64,000 bases of DNA from Taenia hydatigena (taxonomy: Eukaryota > Platyhelminthes > Cestoda > Cyclophyllidea > Taeniidae): positions 6,932,587-6,996,586 of the forward strand of contig JADWOT020000010.1 in the NCBI GenBank assembly GCA_036345935.2. The letters run 5' to 3'. The position numbers were made by a program, and so were the translations under genes. This document shows, piece after piece, positions 12,285-25,589 of the stretch. Under the pieces are notes generated by a model. That model had not been told where the DNA came from, made no database searches, and was given only the letters and a program-made list of their open reading frames with translations. Position 1 is the first letter of the stretch. Each line of letters opens with the position of its first letter.

Positions 12285-14069
12285 ACAGCAGAGGAACTGC
12301 ATCTAGTACTAACTAGTTTGCGACCGATTTGATTTCCCGTAGATGAGCGTGGTTAATGAATTAAGAACTACGGCAGAACTCTTTGCATTTGTCGTAATTC
12401 AAGGTGCTGCTATAATCAATTTAGTTAATCCTCCATGCTTAATCCGATTTGTATCGAATGAAGGAGTAAACACACTGGCTGCTTGTAATTATTGCTTCCC
12501 ATTGCTATCGGATTAGCCTTTTTGGAAAGGCCATTTCTCCTTATGCATCATGGGCGATGCCTTTATTTTAAATTGGTACTGGCATAAATTCTGACTTTAG
12601 AACTATTGAATGAACACAGATTTTGTTCCACTTTAATATTTAATAGTAAAAAACAATTTGTCTTTCGTGTTGTTCTATAAATACAGACGAATGGCGAAGT
12701 AATGCCTTCGCCACTGATCCAATTTATCCAGAGAGAAAGGGATCATTGTCCTACTGCAGCCATTTCTAAATATCATGCTTATAACATTTGCTGAATTTTC
12801 ATTCTAGAAGCACAATTTTGTGATTCAAAGTTCCTTTGAGGATTGCATGTCTCACCTTCATGGTTCAAAAGAGGCGTGCAAGTCACGCTAATATCTTCCC
12901 TTATGTATGAGATAATTAGGAAGGCCGCTAGTAGGTTTCGTTAGCCCTGCCGCCCAGCCAAAGCAGAGATGGAGGTTTCAGCGGCCACAAATTTACAACA
13001 AAGCGTCAAACACATAATCTAAGCATTACAGTGATAGCCATCCGTCAACATTACATTTACTGCCTTGCTGAATGGAACGACTATGCATCCTCAACCGGCA
13101 TTTGAGCTGGTCCTCTCCCATTGACCATAAGGCAAACCATTTGCAGTTAAGACGTTGGAAATTTTGTTTGTGCATGGATGTCACTTTAATTTTCTTCAAC
13201 AATTTCAAGTTTAGACACAGTCTCTACTTACTATCTCTACAGGGTTCGAATCAAAGACAACACTGGAGGCGCTGAAACTAATTTCGCTAAAAGGCCCTTC
13301 GATCCCCAGTCCCTGACAACTCCTGCTTTGGTCTAACCAAATCCAGAATTTAAAGCCAAGTTTTAGAAATTGCAGCAATTATCGCATTTTTGTTGCAAGA
13401 TTTACAATTGAAAAATGCCATTAACCTGACGAATTTTGGGCATTTGAATCCCAAACTGGGTAAGTAGACTGTCTATTACTCTGATTTATTGCTTTTAACT
13501 TTTAAAGGAATAAAGTGATTGTGCTTGTGATAAGCCGCAGTTGCTTAGCACCATAAATTCCCCGAATAATAAATAGGGGATTCATAACTTAAACTGGAAA
13601 TTCGATACCCCAATTTTGCATATTTGATTTTCATGGATCGCATAGGCTTCAGATCAGATAAATAATCGAACTATTCAAGAATGTCCAGCTGTTCAAACTT
13701 GACACTCTGATTAGATGGAGTCTGCTCCGACCACTTCGGTGGATGTGCACACCAAAATCGTTAAATAAAATGTATCGCGCCCTCTACCTTGCTTCCAAAT
13801 TGACGTCTTCTGGATGCGTCCACTTTTGTTAGACGTCACTGGAAAGACTAATTCGAAGACTATGACGATTCCTGACAGCTACACAAGGGTCTGATGTAAA
13901 TTGGAGGTAATGAACAAAGTAGAAATTGCATATATATATAGTTGGTTGTTTGGAAAGCACAAACTCACACACACTGGCAGATATGAGGCGAGTCACAGTG
14001 TGGCTACGTGATGTCAGAGGACGGCCCGTAAATTTAAGGATCCGGAGTAGACTGACTTGCGACACGTGC
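12285..14069. other. Intergenic or intronic, nothing recognised
   Basis: AT-rich, without convincing exons. A tRNA B-box-like GGTTCGAATCA at 13244 was checked and rejected. Confidence 0.5.
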
Positions 14070-14600
14070 GCAGGGCTTTAGTAGCTGTAAAGGGTCACAA
14101 ACGTATGCGCATCTCCTCTGCGTAGTGGTGTGGGTATCTGGTTAGGCGAACAGTGAGGGCTCGACCGCCCGAACGCAGGCTAAATAGAATCAGTAGGTGG
14201 TTTCAAATTCTAACAATCGAATCCGTAAGGCTTGGACTGTTAAGCAGGTATTGTTTAAGGTGATGGCAATAATGTGGATCGCAGTCGCCTTCTCTCTAGC
14301 CCCACCACCTACAGACGGCATCGCAGAGAGCATAGGAAAGTTCTACTCAACACCTTTGCCTTATCAGGTAACTCTCCTACTTTTTCTCACTTTGAGCAGC
14401 ACACTACCTCGCTAACATCTCCTCATCGTCACATCGAGGCTGCCCTAGATGGCGGATTTGGACCCATGTGCCATTTATGCGCTGTCGTTCGTCTGGGGCA
14501 TCGGTCTTGGCTCATCTATGAATATATACACATGTGAAGTATCTTAACATGAAAATCGCCAAATTTCTAATATTCACAAAAACTATTTCAAGAGCAACAA
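14070..14600 (+). repeat. Partial third copy of the 2.66-3.13 kb repeat
   Basis: Matches the end of copy A and part of copy B: GGGTATCTGGTTAGGCGAAC at 14124, then TGTGGATCGCAGTCGCCTTC at 14273, then CAGACGGCATCGCAGAGAG, in the same order as 2670-2890 and 7585-7760. Similarity to copy A continues to about 14590. The kinase-like exon begins 300 bp further on. Confidence 0.7.
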
Positions 14601-14901
14601 TATGCGGTTCACCGTGTAATGCAGCACCGGAAACACTTTATCAAAGGGCCGTTGCCCAATATCCCAATCCTTGTACGATGTGACTTCGAGGGTTAAAATT
14701 TCGTGTGGAAGGACCTCGAAGGATCACACTTCCAAGTTAACATTCAGCGGCAACCGTTTGTCATTGCCTCCGATACCGAAGCAGCTGAAAGGCGATAAGT
14801 TCGGTAATGACCAACGGTGACAGGTGAGACATGTTTCGATGGGCATATAAGAGCGCACTTGAACCAAATTTTAATGATTTCCTGATTAAAAAACAGGAAA
14901 C

Positions 14902-15027
14902 CTTGATCAAATTGATGTCAGCAAGCCTTACGCATCCGATCACGTCTGCCATTACGTTTGTCATTCGTAGATCTTCATGCTCTACTCCCTCAATCTCGAG
15001 ATACCTTACAGCCCTTACGACCTGCAT
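14902..15027 (-). pseudogene. Degenerate protein-kinase catalytic-loop exon
   Basis: The minus-strand frame reads VVRAVRYLEIEGVEHED followed by LRMTNVMADVIGCVRLADIN. This matches the kinase segment from helix E through the catalytic loop to the start of the activation segment (pattern YL..gv.HRDLR..NV......vkLaDFG). The catalytic Asp and Asn of H-X-D-X4-N are kept (HEDLRMTN), as is the Asp of DFG, but the HRD Arg is Glu and DFG reads DIN. DLR rather than DLK leans towards a tyrosine kinase. A CATGCAG acceptor lies at the start and a GTTTCC donor-like sequence follows Lys at 14902. I found no neighbouring kinase exon on either side, so this is either an isolated decayed fragment or one exon of a pseudokinase gene with long introns. 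Confidence 0.58.
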
Positions 15028-16119
15028 GTCCGGTGACCGACCGGACGATTCGTGTGCATCATTGATTCTTCTGCATTCTTAATGAGACGTGTGTTCTCAC
15101 TGACAAGCCGCAGGCAACTGCAGTGCTAAAAGGGATGCAACAAGGACTGATCTGATCTACTGTCAATGGAAGGCATAATCCAAGCTATTGACCGCTGCTA
15201 CATGCAAATTGTTGCAGTAAGGTGTCACAATCATGCCAAACTTTGGATTCTCAATCCGAAGAGGTACAACGACTCCCTTTATAATTATGGCGGTAGTGAG
15301 GCATCATTCTCCACCGATCGTCGTAGCGAGGGTTTATTTTATCATTCACAAGGCTCAAGGAGGCGATAGATGGTTAGCAAAGTAATTAACTGGTATATTC
15401 GGACTAAGGAGTCTGATGAATGTCCGCATCTATTCTGGACCCATTAGGAAGAAAATGACTTAAAGATGGACTTGAAATTTACTAATCAGTGCAAATCCAA
15501 GTCCAGAAAGGAAAACTTTTAAAGCCGATCAAAAAGTGAGAATAAGCAGATAAGTAGCCTTGTAAAGACCGAATAGTGTCGAGAATGGATAAGATAGTAG
15601 ATGACTAGATTCTCAAAACTAGAAAGGTCGAGGATGTGCGACAAAGTTGGGAGCAAACAGGCATGCAGTAATACATGAGCATAAAATGCAATAAAGGGCA
15701 CCAACATTGGGATAAATACAGCCATTAGTATGGAAATAACTGCATGGAGTTATGGGTAGGAAGGTAAGGAATGAAATAATGAACTCGCTATAGGCAGTTC
15801 AGGGACTGCATTGACCGATAGCGGTCTCAAATGCAAAGAGACACTTTCACCCGCTAACGCCAACAGCCGAACGCCAGCTGCAAACATTAGGCATGTAGTC
15901 TTAGTCAGGCGATTGGCGCTGCTGAAGATAGAATACACTAGCACTTACCCGTTTTGCTGTCACTAGATCAGCCAGCTTTTCTCCAGTTGGACAGGAGGAA
16001 TGGTATTACTGGCAGGATAGTTAGTATAAGCACAAATGGGTTGATGCATCGCATGCTTTTTTGCATTTTACAAGGAATATTTAATGTGATCCGCTTAAAC
16101 GTATTTACAATTGAATGTG
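15028..16119. other. No supported gene
   Basis: Upstream of the kinase-like exon; I searched the minus strand for further kinase exons and found none. A 67-codon plus-strand frame with its own ATG at 15166 contains an internal GTAAGG, but has no other support. Confidence 0.45.
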
Positions 16120-16500
16120 GCTCTATCCAACCAATCAACACGCAACTCGCTTAGGCGGCACCACCCGATTTAGGCGTAATGGAAGCAAAGTTGGAAACAA
16201 CGTGTGGTAATTGTGGTGTGAGAATGCTTTCATTACCACAAACTTCCAGATCACAGTTTCTTTGACGTCTACGCCTGCTTCGCCACAAGGCGTACTGATT
16301 GGAAGCCTTGCATCCAATCACAATTTGTCACAGCCTCACGCTTCTTCTCATTCGTTAATGACTACACACTCGAAAGAATGAAGCAGTATGCTGACTCCGG
16401 TATGCACAAGTTTGTAGGTGATGAATAGTGTGAGCAGAGGTTACAGCTCCAAATAGATGTGTGGAGGCACAAACAAAGCGCTGGAGAATGNAACAGGTGG
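16120..16500 (+). repeat. Diverged repeat pair, copy 2
   Basis: Same-orientation partner of 4450-4850. It contains one ambiguous base (n) at 16491. Nothing coding is visible; long open frames on the minus strand here have no homology support and overlap the repeat. Confidence 0.7.
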
Positions 16501-19500
16501 CAAAACAATTTGACGGCCGAGTTAATGGAGATGGTGCAGTGGGCCTGTTTCCATGCCACATGGAGAAGGACTGTATCTTTATACGTCCAAGCATGTTTAT
16601 GATTAGTCGGTCCATGTCGGCATTTGACTAAGTGCTTAAAAGCGCTCATGATAAATAATATACAATGGAACTTGAAAGGATCTACACTTTTTATTAATGC
16701 AGTGGGTGGATTGGGAACAAAATAAAAGTGATTTTGAATTGTCAAGCCATAGGAAATACATCAGCTCAATACGCGTACCTTTGCAGAGGCGTTTTCTCAG
16801 GCTGTACTAGTAGCTTTATCCCTCAACATTTAACCAATGCGTTTAGAAATAAGAATTTTTCAAGTATCGGTAACTCTGGAATGCAAATTTGATGCATCAA
16901 AAGCTGTCTGCTTGCATTATCTGACTTAACTAGTCGGTCAGAAGGAATGCTTGATTTTGCGACCAGATATTCCAGACTTTGTCTGCTTTCCCGCGGACCG
17001 CCTCATCACACGCGTGGCATCCGGTGGCGTGTACTCGCAGACACCAAGACGCACTTCTTTGCCTCAGCCCTGGTTGCTAACCTCCCACATCGAATTTAAA
17101 TTGCGAATTTACTCATCGCCTTACATTGTTCGACATACACGCTAAGTTCACTTTGAAGGCTAAAGAATGTGGATTCGATAATTTGGCATCATTAATTTTA
17201 CTTTCTAATGACTAAATTTACGCTCGTCCAAATATTGTTTAAATGAGAGGGCATCAGCTTCAGATCGGCGAGCGTTACGAGTTAGGAGGCATAGTCGCAG
17301 TCATAATCAGAATTCAAGTCGAGGCCAAAGCTAACCTCAAATCGTGTGATTGTTAGTGAGATGCGAAAGGTAATGCCTTCCCTTCTCTTCATCCACTACT
17401 TCTTTTCCATACCTTTACCTACTTATAGCCCACTAGTAGATGCTTCTCTCTGTAATAAACTGGATGAAATTTGAGTGTGTCAAAGCAGAGGCTAAAAGAA
17501 ACACACAATGCGTTGGTGCGAGCATCTTTATACAATCTTTTCTCTTTTGCTCCCCCTTTTTAAAATAAGCAAGACAATATGTTATCAAACATCCACTTTT
17601 CACTTCCCACAGTGTGGTACCGCCCAAAGGCCGGTGAAAGTTAGGAGTGCGCACTAGGCGAGTTGCGTGTCGTTTAGTTGCATAGAGCCGACCACATAGA
17701 GCCCTGCCTCAGCAGGCACCNNNNNNNNNNNNNNNNNNNNNNNNNNNNNNNNNNNNNNNNNNNNNNNNNNNNNNNNNNNNNNNNNNNNNNNNNNNNNNNN
17801 NNNNNNNNNNNNNNNNNNNNAATTTCCTTAACTCCACCATCACCGAAAAGTCAGATAAGATAAATGGGCACATCCGCCATTTATGAAAATGAGCCATAGC
17901 TTCTTAGTCATGGCATGGATATCAAAAATGGCAGGTGACTTGTGATGGAACAAGTCACAAGAGGACTTTTGACTTCAGCTCGGCGCTGAGATACCCAGTG
18001 TGTCTTACACATATGCGCTTGTTTTGATGAGCTGCGGAGTCTCAGACCAAACTAAGTGATTACATAATTTAACGCAGTGTTGGTGTTGGTGTAGCCAGGT
18101 TCCCATTAGCAGACTGAAACACTGTCCGTCTACGAAGTCACAGTGTAACACCTATGAGATCGTGAGGTCAATCCGCCCAGTACTAAGTTGATCGCCATTG
18201 TCTAGCTTCAGCTCTTCTAGTTGCATGTGATTTCACACAGTAAATGTTGGGAAAGTCATTGTAAAAAGAGGAAGCAGTGTGACATAAAATTACCGCTCCA
18301 CTTTTGTTAGCTTGTCGTTTAATTTTTTTTCAATTGTCCAAAAAGAACTGTTTTAGCCAACAAAAGAGCAAGCCTAACTAAATTGGATTAGCATTCTTGA
18401 GTTTTGTTTGGAGGTAGAGGGAGGGGTTATGATTGGCAATGATGAATGGAGGCCAATGGTGACGCTACGATCACGCTCAAGTACCCTTCTGCCACAAAAA
18501 CAAAATATCGACGGGCTTTTATAAGTTATTGCCGCAAATGTCGACACAGACGCCAAGTAGGCGTTGACACCAACCCAGATTTACAAATTAGTGTTAAATA
18601 AATTTACATTCTGATTGTCGCATGTGGGTTTTGGCAGAGGGGTAAGTGAGGAGCCACCAAAAGAAGTAGAATGCCAGTTTGAATAGAGAAAGGAGAAATA
18701 GAAAGCAGGGAGAGGTAATACTTTCGGCTATTTACAGAGGCCACAGTCTGTCGGACATTAACAACACACAAATGAAAAATTTCGAAAAAGGGCATGTACT
18801 CAATGGTCGAGGACTGAATTAAAATCAGTCTTCTGTCACAGCTTGAAGATGCAAGAATTATGCCGTCTCTAATCGTCTTCACTGCGATCGAAGTAACATG
18901 AATGTCTGCATTAATATGCATAGGCACCCACATTATCCATCAATCATCAGTTAGGCATTAATCTCGGTTGTCTTAATGGTTTGATGTTCCAACTGTTTGT
19001 GGTTTTCGCAGTTGCTGTAAACCATCGGAATGTGTTAAATAACTGCATTCCGACGCGACGGATTTTTACCTTCGCTTCAATTTCTTGTTCTGTACCATGC
19101 TTCCAAACTTCCTTTGAATCGGGCACATTTTGTCTGCTTACTTTATGCAGACACTTCAATCCACCACTAAAAAGTCCGTGGTCACGAAATTCTCACAAGT
19201 GCAAATTCAGAATACAGTGTTTAAGAAGGGTGTGGATGTGTGCGCCGTACCCTACCCATCGTTGTATTATGCTCTGCATCTTAAGAGGACTGTGTGTACA
19301 TGAGCTAGTGGTCGCGTTTTCTAATTAATGCAGAGATTATGTCATTGATGGCGCATTTATGTGTGTGCAGGATTGCTGCCTGCCAGCCCTATCAGAGCGG
19401 CTGTCACTACTGATTGCCTCGACAATGAGCGTGCTAATTGAGCCACTGAAAGCGATGCAGGTGGTGGCGATGACGGAGCAATGCGCTTTGCGATGCCCTT

Positions 19501-20138
19501 GTCCCCAAGTTCTCTAGTCTATCAACCAGATCAAGCCTCAGAATATTCTCAATGTTCCCGGTTCGGATGCTGCCAACGTGAGCACTCTTCTGCACTGAGT
19601 ACTTGTGGGTTCCTTACTTTCTTGCTTTTGAAAAGTTATCCACGTTACAAGCGGGTTTCCATGCTCTTTGCTTGCCTTTGCTTACTATTGATGCATAATG
19701 ACGCTCAATTTTACTGTAGTGGATCACTAAGGCAGTCCCTCTACCAGGCATAATGCAGTAAATGAATCAGCGGAAGATATCGAATTTAATTGCCTGAGGT
19801 GACATAGTTCGCATTCAGCCTCACAATCGATATCACGTGCTATACAACCAAAAAAGTACAAAGGATTGTATTATTGTGTGATTTCTATAACATTTTAAAC
19901 ACTTACAAGATATTTACCAATCTTGTGCTAGGTGTACAGTAATTGTGTGATTAAATCGCTGCGGTTTCTTCTACGCGTTTCACATCCATGTGTTGGCATA
20001 ATTAGCATCTGCTAGAGACTGAAACCACCAGCAATCTTACGGAAGATGACTCCAAAATGGATGCATTTGTCTTATTGCTCGTACGCAAAATTAGGGGATT
20101 AGGTAAGGCCAATCTAATTATCTCTCTGATCATCATAG
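16501..20138. other. Intergenic, contains the assembly gap
   Basis: Long stretch with the gap at 17721-17820 and no supportable gene or RNA. Confidence 0.5.
17721..17820. other. Assembly gap, 100 N
   Basis: Exactly 100 unknown bases, the usual placeholder for a scaffold gap of unknown size. A single n also occurs at 16491. Any open frame crossing the gap is meaningless. Confidence 0.99.
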
Positions 20139-20345
20139 GGCCTAGTGTCGTTGCTGAGTCTGACAGAAGCCATTATGGAGACGGAGAAAACCATGCGTAT
20201 GCGGCACGGCTTGGCCTTCTCCCATGGTTGCACCATCCACTTTGCCAGTAATGACGCCTTTTACGCCTTCGACCTCCTTCCCCGCCCTCATGTCACCCAC
20301 CCACTTACCCTAAATTCTTCCTTATTGGCGCCCAGTTTGCACTGA
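20139..20345 (+). CDS. Candidate terminal exon, unrecognised
   Basis: After the acceptor-like TCTCTCTGATCATCATAG the frame opens in phase 0 (GLVSLLSLTEAIMETEK..) and runs to TGA at 20343-20345. Third positions are strongly G/C, against an AT-richer background. A possible internal donor (GTAATG near 20247) would end the exon early. No domain is recognised, and no partner exon with a matching phase was found. Confidence 0.3.
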   Translation, partial: GLVSLLSLTEAIMETEKTMRMRHGLAFSHGCTIHFASNDAFYAFDLLPRPHVTHPLTLNSSLLAPSLH

Positions 20346-22477
20346 CACTCAACGAGATTGCCAGCTGTATCCACGATCTCAACTCTGCCGCGCTAAGCCT
20401 AGGTCTAACATCAGTTCTTGCTTGCTTCTTATCAGCCTATAGCTCTTTTTAACTTCAAAGATCTCTTGAACTTTCACAACAGGCCTGTGCCATGTTTTTG
20501 TCAGAGCAGCTTGTAAAATTTGTTTGGGTTGACGTTCTGCTAATGATTTAGTTAACTAAATACAACAGCCTTAAATTTAAAGGACTTACGTTTTGTTACT
20601 CTTGAATGTCCAGTAGTCTCGAAACTCCCGATATGCACTTTTGAATGCAAATTGCTGCGGGTTGCACAGCTTATATTTAAAGCTTAAGTTTTAAAATTAT
20701 AGCCACAACATTGAATAACTGTTCATATTTAAAGGTTCGATAAAGATCAAGTATTCTAAAGGCTCTTTGCTAGGGCCCGTGAATCTCGACCTCACGGAGG
20801 TAAAAATGTGTATTTCACAGAAGTGCTTGCAGCTCAATATTGCAAGTGGCGAAATTCGATGCACCTTTACAGATCCTACAGAATGGTGGGACTTAAATTC
20901 GTTTTATCTTGTTTCGCGGCAACTAAAACTTCTTCTACTTCGACTGTTTGCCTAAAATTTAAGAGACCTTATGCAGGTTTTTTGGGTTGTTTCTAATGTT
21001 CAAACTTCTATTAGAGGGTGAAATCATTTAAAACTTCTGCTGCAGACATTTTCATTTGAAAAAAACCCTCCTCATAACCACATTCAAGCTATACTTAATC
21101 AATTCTCTCAGGTTTTCGGAAACAGTCAAAGCGATCTACACCTTGCTTCTCCTTCATGCCTCTATTTTGTGCGCCTTGGTTTACCTGTTAACTCATCTGC
21201 CTGTGTCTTCCCGAATTGCAGAACTTTCATTCCTTATTCCGTCGATCGTCTTGTCCACCGATTGACAGTAGTCCTTCGTCCCCCTCTTCCCTCTGCCCCT
21301 TCTCGAATTTACTCCTACCCTACTCCACCACTTGGCATCGCCGATTATCTGTCGGAGTTTTTTAAAAAAACAATGTGTCAATTATCGAGATTTCTTGCGC
21401 TGTAGTAGTTCTAGCATCAACCTACCGGTGTCTGTTCCTAGTTGCCTCAGTCGTCCCTACACCCACCGCTCTGTAGTTTTATCAGACATCACAGTTTATT
21501 ATTACAGTACCCCTTGCGAAAACGCTGAGTCCCATAATTGTTGTTAAAATCCGTCAAGTTTTATTGAGGGTCGGACTGAAAGGCTATGACGTTTGCAAGT
21601 AGTCGGGGTAGTACGATGTTGGCCTTCCCCTCGAAGAAGAAACCAGATAGGAAAGAAATAAAAATAGTTAACCTAACAATGATTAGCGGTCGCTTTGCAA
21701 CACCCTTGGTAGTTGGCTCTCGCAGAACGCTAAATCGGTTTGCTAATTACGCACATTCCACGTCATATTCCATGCCTTGAATTGGTACTCACCACCGAGA
21801 GGAGTGAGGCTTATCGATTGCGTTTAAACTTGGAGAATGATGGCCACACTGGTGGTTTAAGAAATGATATGCCTGACTGCTTCCCTTTTAGGTCGTGGTT
21901 AACCGTCTCTACAGACTTATTGGTACGATGAAATTGGTGTGGACCCCAAACATTATTTAACAGCTCAATTTATTGCTTCTCCGCAAAGCTTACAACGCAT
22001 GTTAACAATACGACTGAATGGTCAAGGAGCCTACGGTGGGTGGAATGTTTCCTTTCTTCAAACTGTACTCCTACATTTCGTAGAGCACCGTAAGCAGCAT
22101 TTCAGACATTTCGTTTTGACAAAATTTTCAGATCCATTCAACATTCACAAGCAACTGGTAAGAGCTCCAGTGCCGCTAATAGTGGCCGCTTAGGTCATAA
22201 AACTATTCCGAAATCAGCCAAGTCGCCCACACTTAGAGTTAAACTCAATCAGACTGTTCCACCCTAGATACTGGAAACACAAATGATGGATTGCAGTGGC
22301 AACGGAATCGCGTCTAAATCGCGAGTGGATCCAAACATTCGTATTTTGCAGGAAGAGCTGCAGCTCGATGCATTCTAGCATCCCATTCGACTCGTTTTAG
22401 CAACGAAGCATGAGTCTACAATCTACAGGGCGGGCACTTCAATAACTTGATTGTTTCAGCAATGATTGGTTACTTAC
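20346..22477. other. No supported gene
   Basis: Pyrimidine-rich segments around 21200-21330 and several short open frames. None has both acceptor and donor in phase. Confidence 0.45.
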
Positions 22478-22644
22478 GCAGCGCTGGAAGTGATCGGTGT
22501 GTCCTTTGCACTGATCTCAGCCACAGAGTTGCCACGATGGCGACTGAGATAGCCAAATCCGCAGCGGGGTGTGTGTCCTGATTCATGATGCCTACCATTA
22601 AACAGACGTCGACTGCAGCTGCTGCGTCTTTAGCCGCTTTCATG
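22478..22644 (-). CDS. Candidate exon with membrane-like segment
   Basis: On the minus strand an acceptor-like CCGCCCAG is followed at once by ATGAAAGCGG; the frame stays open to a consensus donor C|GTAAGT at 22477. The product is alanine-rich near its start (KAAKDAAAAVDVCLMVG) and has a hydrophobic run AISVAIVATLWL that could span a membrane. The stretch is more GC-rich than its surroundings. A TGA lies in frame just upstream, so the exon begins either at the acceptor or with the ATG at 22643-22641. No family recognised. Confidence 0.33.
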
Positions 22645-25589
22645 CTGGGCGGATACACTCAGTGGTTGAAATGCATCGCCTTCGGATCCCTGCAACGATT
22701 GTAGGTGAACAAGTCTCATAAAGCGATGGCTTATGAAACAGCTGAGGTGTCTGTAGGCCTCGGCATACGACGGATTTGAAGAGTCATGATAATTGTAGCT
22801 AACGAGGGGTTGCTTTGGAGGACCTCACGCAAAGTAGTTATTAGTCTTAGATTATCTCTATTTGCCCGTCAAAAAATGAAAGAAGGGGAAATAGCTGGTG
22901 TAAAAATGACACTGTTTGACAAGGAAATTTCTCTCACATTAATGAAAAATACCCTGACTGATGAGAAGGGTTACTTACGTAGCTAGATGACGTCTGATGA
23001 TTGGCTTTGATAAAAACGAAAAGCAGATATTGCAAGCACACAAGTGTGCAAAACGGCAGAACATTGCATGGAAAATGCACAACAATGGTAGAACGGAGTA
23101 TATTGTGGGTCTAATTCATGTTTATAAAGCAGATGACTGCTTTGTAATCCAAGCCTATGCTGACAGGACGAAAAATCACGCCAACGCATGCTTCAGATGA
23201 GCGATCAGTGCAGCTTATTCTTAGTCAACACGTGGTTGCATGAATGATTACGAAAACACCACTATAATAATTGAAGCACTTGACAGATGTGCTTTCAGAT
23301 TCCTTTCTACTCTTATCTAACCTGGTTCTGCAAATTCTTGAAGGAAGACCTTGGAATAAGTACAGTTTTAAACAAGATGGGAGAATCTACCAAATCACAA
23401 TCTTAAATAGCCCATAACTACGCCCTTGGTATAAAAAAACTATCCACGACGAAGTGCGTTTACATAAATTAAGTGACTATATTTTAGGGCCGAATCGCTC
23501 ACCTCATCAGACAGATAAAAATTCTAGGAAATGAGAAAAGGTGGTAGATAGATCAAAACCATACAGCAAATAACATACATACAACATTGCTAGGGCAAGT
23601 AAGAAGCCTTGGTAGGTGCTGAGACGAAAGCAACTCAGCATCGAAGTAATAAATAATTTCTAAAGATGTTGCGCAGAATACGTAAATGGCCTCAATTCTG
23701 CTCGTTTTTAATAAGTGCAGGATGGCCTGTAGAGGATATGAATGGAATAATGTGCTACCGATTCTTTAGAATGGAAGCGTTCAATGGCAACTTACCCTCG
23801 ATGTGGCTGTTTACTGTACTCTACCAGGTAGGACTTGAGGATATGATCTGAAATAACGAAGGTACACAGGATGGTCAGTTCGCACTCAATCAAGAGTGCA
23901 CGCCCTTATGTTCGTCAACACTTTTCCACGGAAATGCACTGGGTAGTGAAATCATTGAGACCTTAAAAAGCCAGAGGGAGGCCGCCAACAATGACATCTT
24001 GTGCAAAAAGAGTTAATGCGTGGATCCAGAACGTAATTTGAGCTTACGGACTCGAGTTAATTAGGCGATTGTCGTCGTGATAGTGAAAACTACTTAAATG
24101 GTTTGCAAGTTCTACCTGATTTCAGGTAGGTTGACCGCCTCGTCCTACTTAATAGCTGAATGGCACAACACTTTGAGCAATAGATCGAACAGTTGATAAC
24201 GAACTTATGAACCAAAAAAGTACTAAAACCATGTCCCAGATATGCATTTCAATCTGCCTACTAAAAAAAAGCTATTTTGACGAAATAACTCAAGCAAGTG
24301 ATGCTAAGAACTATGGAATGCGCGCTGTGGCACTTCACATAGACATGCAGTCTTCGCAAGATCTTCATGGCTGGCAAAGTATCTGTTCAGTTATTATAAG
24401 GCCTTAGAAATTTCCTTACGAAAACGCGTTGTCTCACGGGTTTGGGGAACCACTTTAAGTAGATAAACTCTTTTTGCATACCTCGACGCACGCTTACGAA
24501 AACGGATGCTGTACAAACGTGGACAGTTAAAAATACTTACCAAAAAGCACGATCGGTTCCTCAGTGTCATCAAACCAATGATAATTTCTAACGCATTGAG
24601 TCGCCAAAGTGAATGACCGACCAGTGGTAGCAAACAACTTTTCTAAATTTCTGGGCGCGTAATGAGCTGCGTTTCTGTCATCCGAAAAAAACTATATTGC
24701 GACGCTGGTAGTAAAGCTCCCAATGTAAGTACCTTGATTGCTTGAAGAAGAACAGTAGCTAGGCTTGAATAGTAAACGTACCTCATAAGGGACCTGAATT
24801 GTTGGCACTCCACTCTCGAAATTAATACCCTCGCCGGTTTTCACAAACACCTTAAGAAAATTACACTATACGACGCTTACGCTCTTCGCCTTCGAAACCA
24901 ATTTGCTGAACTCCACGAGATCGCTTGAGGGCATCGCAGCAGCGTGGTTGGCTATCAGAGAACAAGGTAATTGAATTCAAATTCCAAGGCGGGAAATGAT
25001 ATCAGCTAATTAAAAGTATTAGCACAAAATCCATGCATTTTTGGTGACGCTTGGCACTAGATTTTTGAGGTCTTGCGCAGGCAATGCTTTTATTTTAGTT
25101 CGTTTTGAAAAATAAAGATTGTAGGATGTAGCATGCATAAAAAACCATGAGCCATATCATTAGCAGATCGTTGAATAGACTAATGAACTATTTGTAATTG
25201 GTGGTTCCAAAAAGGTGACAATGAATCCCTTACGATGATGATTTACTGGAGTGGTTTTTTCTGCCATTCATTAAATCGATTTCTGCATTTCAAAGATTCA
25301 ATATGCAAAACCTAAAACGACGCCAGGTAATTCCATGCTGGCACATTTAGCATGCTCCTGTTCTACCACTAGTTTAGCAAAGTTAATAAAATAGCCATCG
25401 TTCCCTAACAATGCGTTAAACTTTGTGTAAACTGGAATCAAATCGAGATGATGAGTTAAACGTCATCCAAATACAATTATATTTTTAACGCATCAGACGG
25501 AAAGGGTTGTTTATTGCACGCACAAAAATCTCCCGTAGGTGCGTTGGTAATATTTTGTCTTCTGGAACTAGCGCAGCTTTGAATGTCCA
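22645..25589. other. No supported gene
   Basis: AT-rich, frequent stops on all frames. Nothing recognised. Confidence 0.5.

Noticed and set aside
13240..13256. GGTTCGAATCA as a tRNA internal promoter (B box)
   Set aside because: The flanking bases cannot form a T-stem, and there is no acceptor or anticodon stem upstream.
16355..16745. 127-codon and 86-codon minus-strand frames
   Set aside because: They overlap a repeat and an ambiguous base, with no family or splice support.
17678..17897. Open frames across the N run
   Set aside because: They exist only because unknown bases contain no stops.
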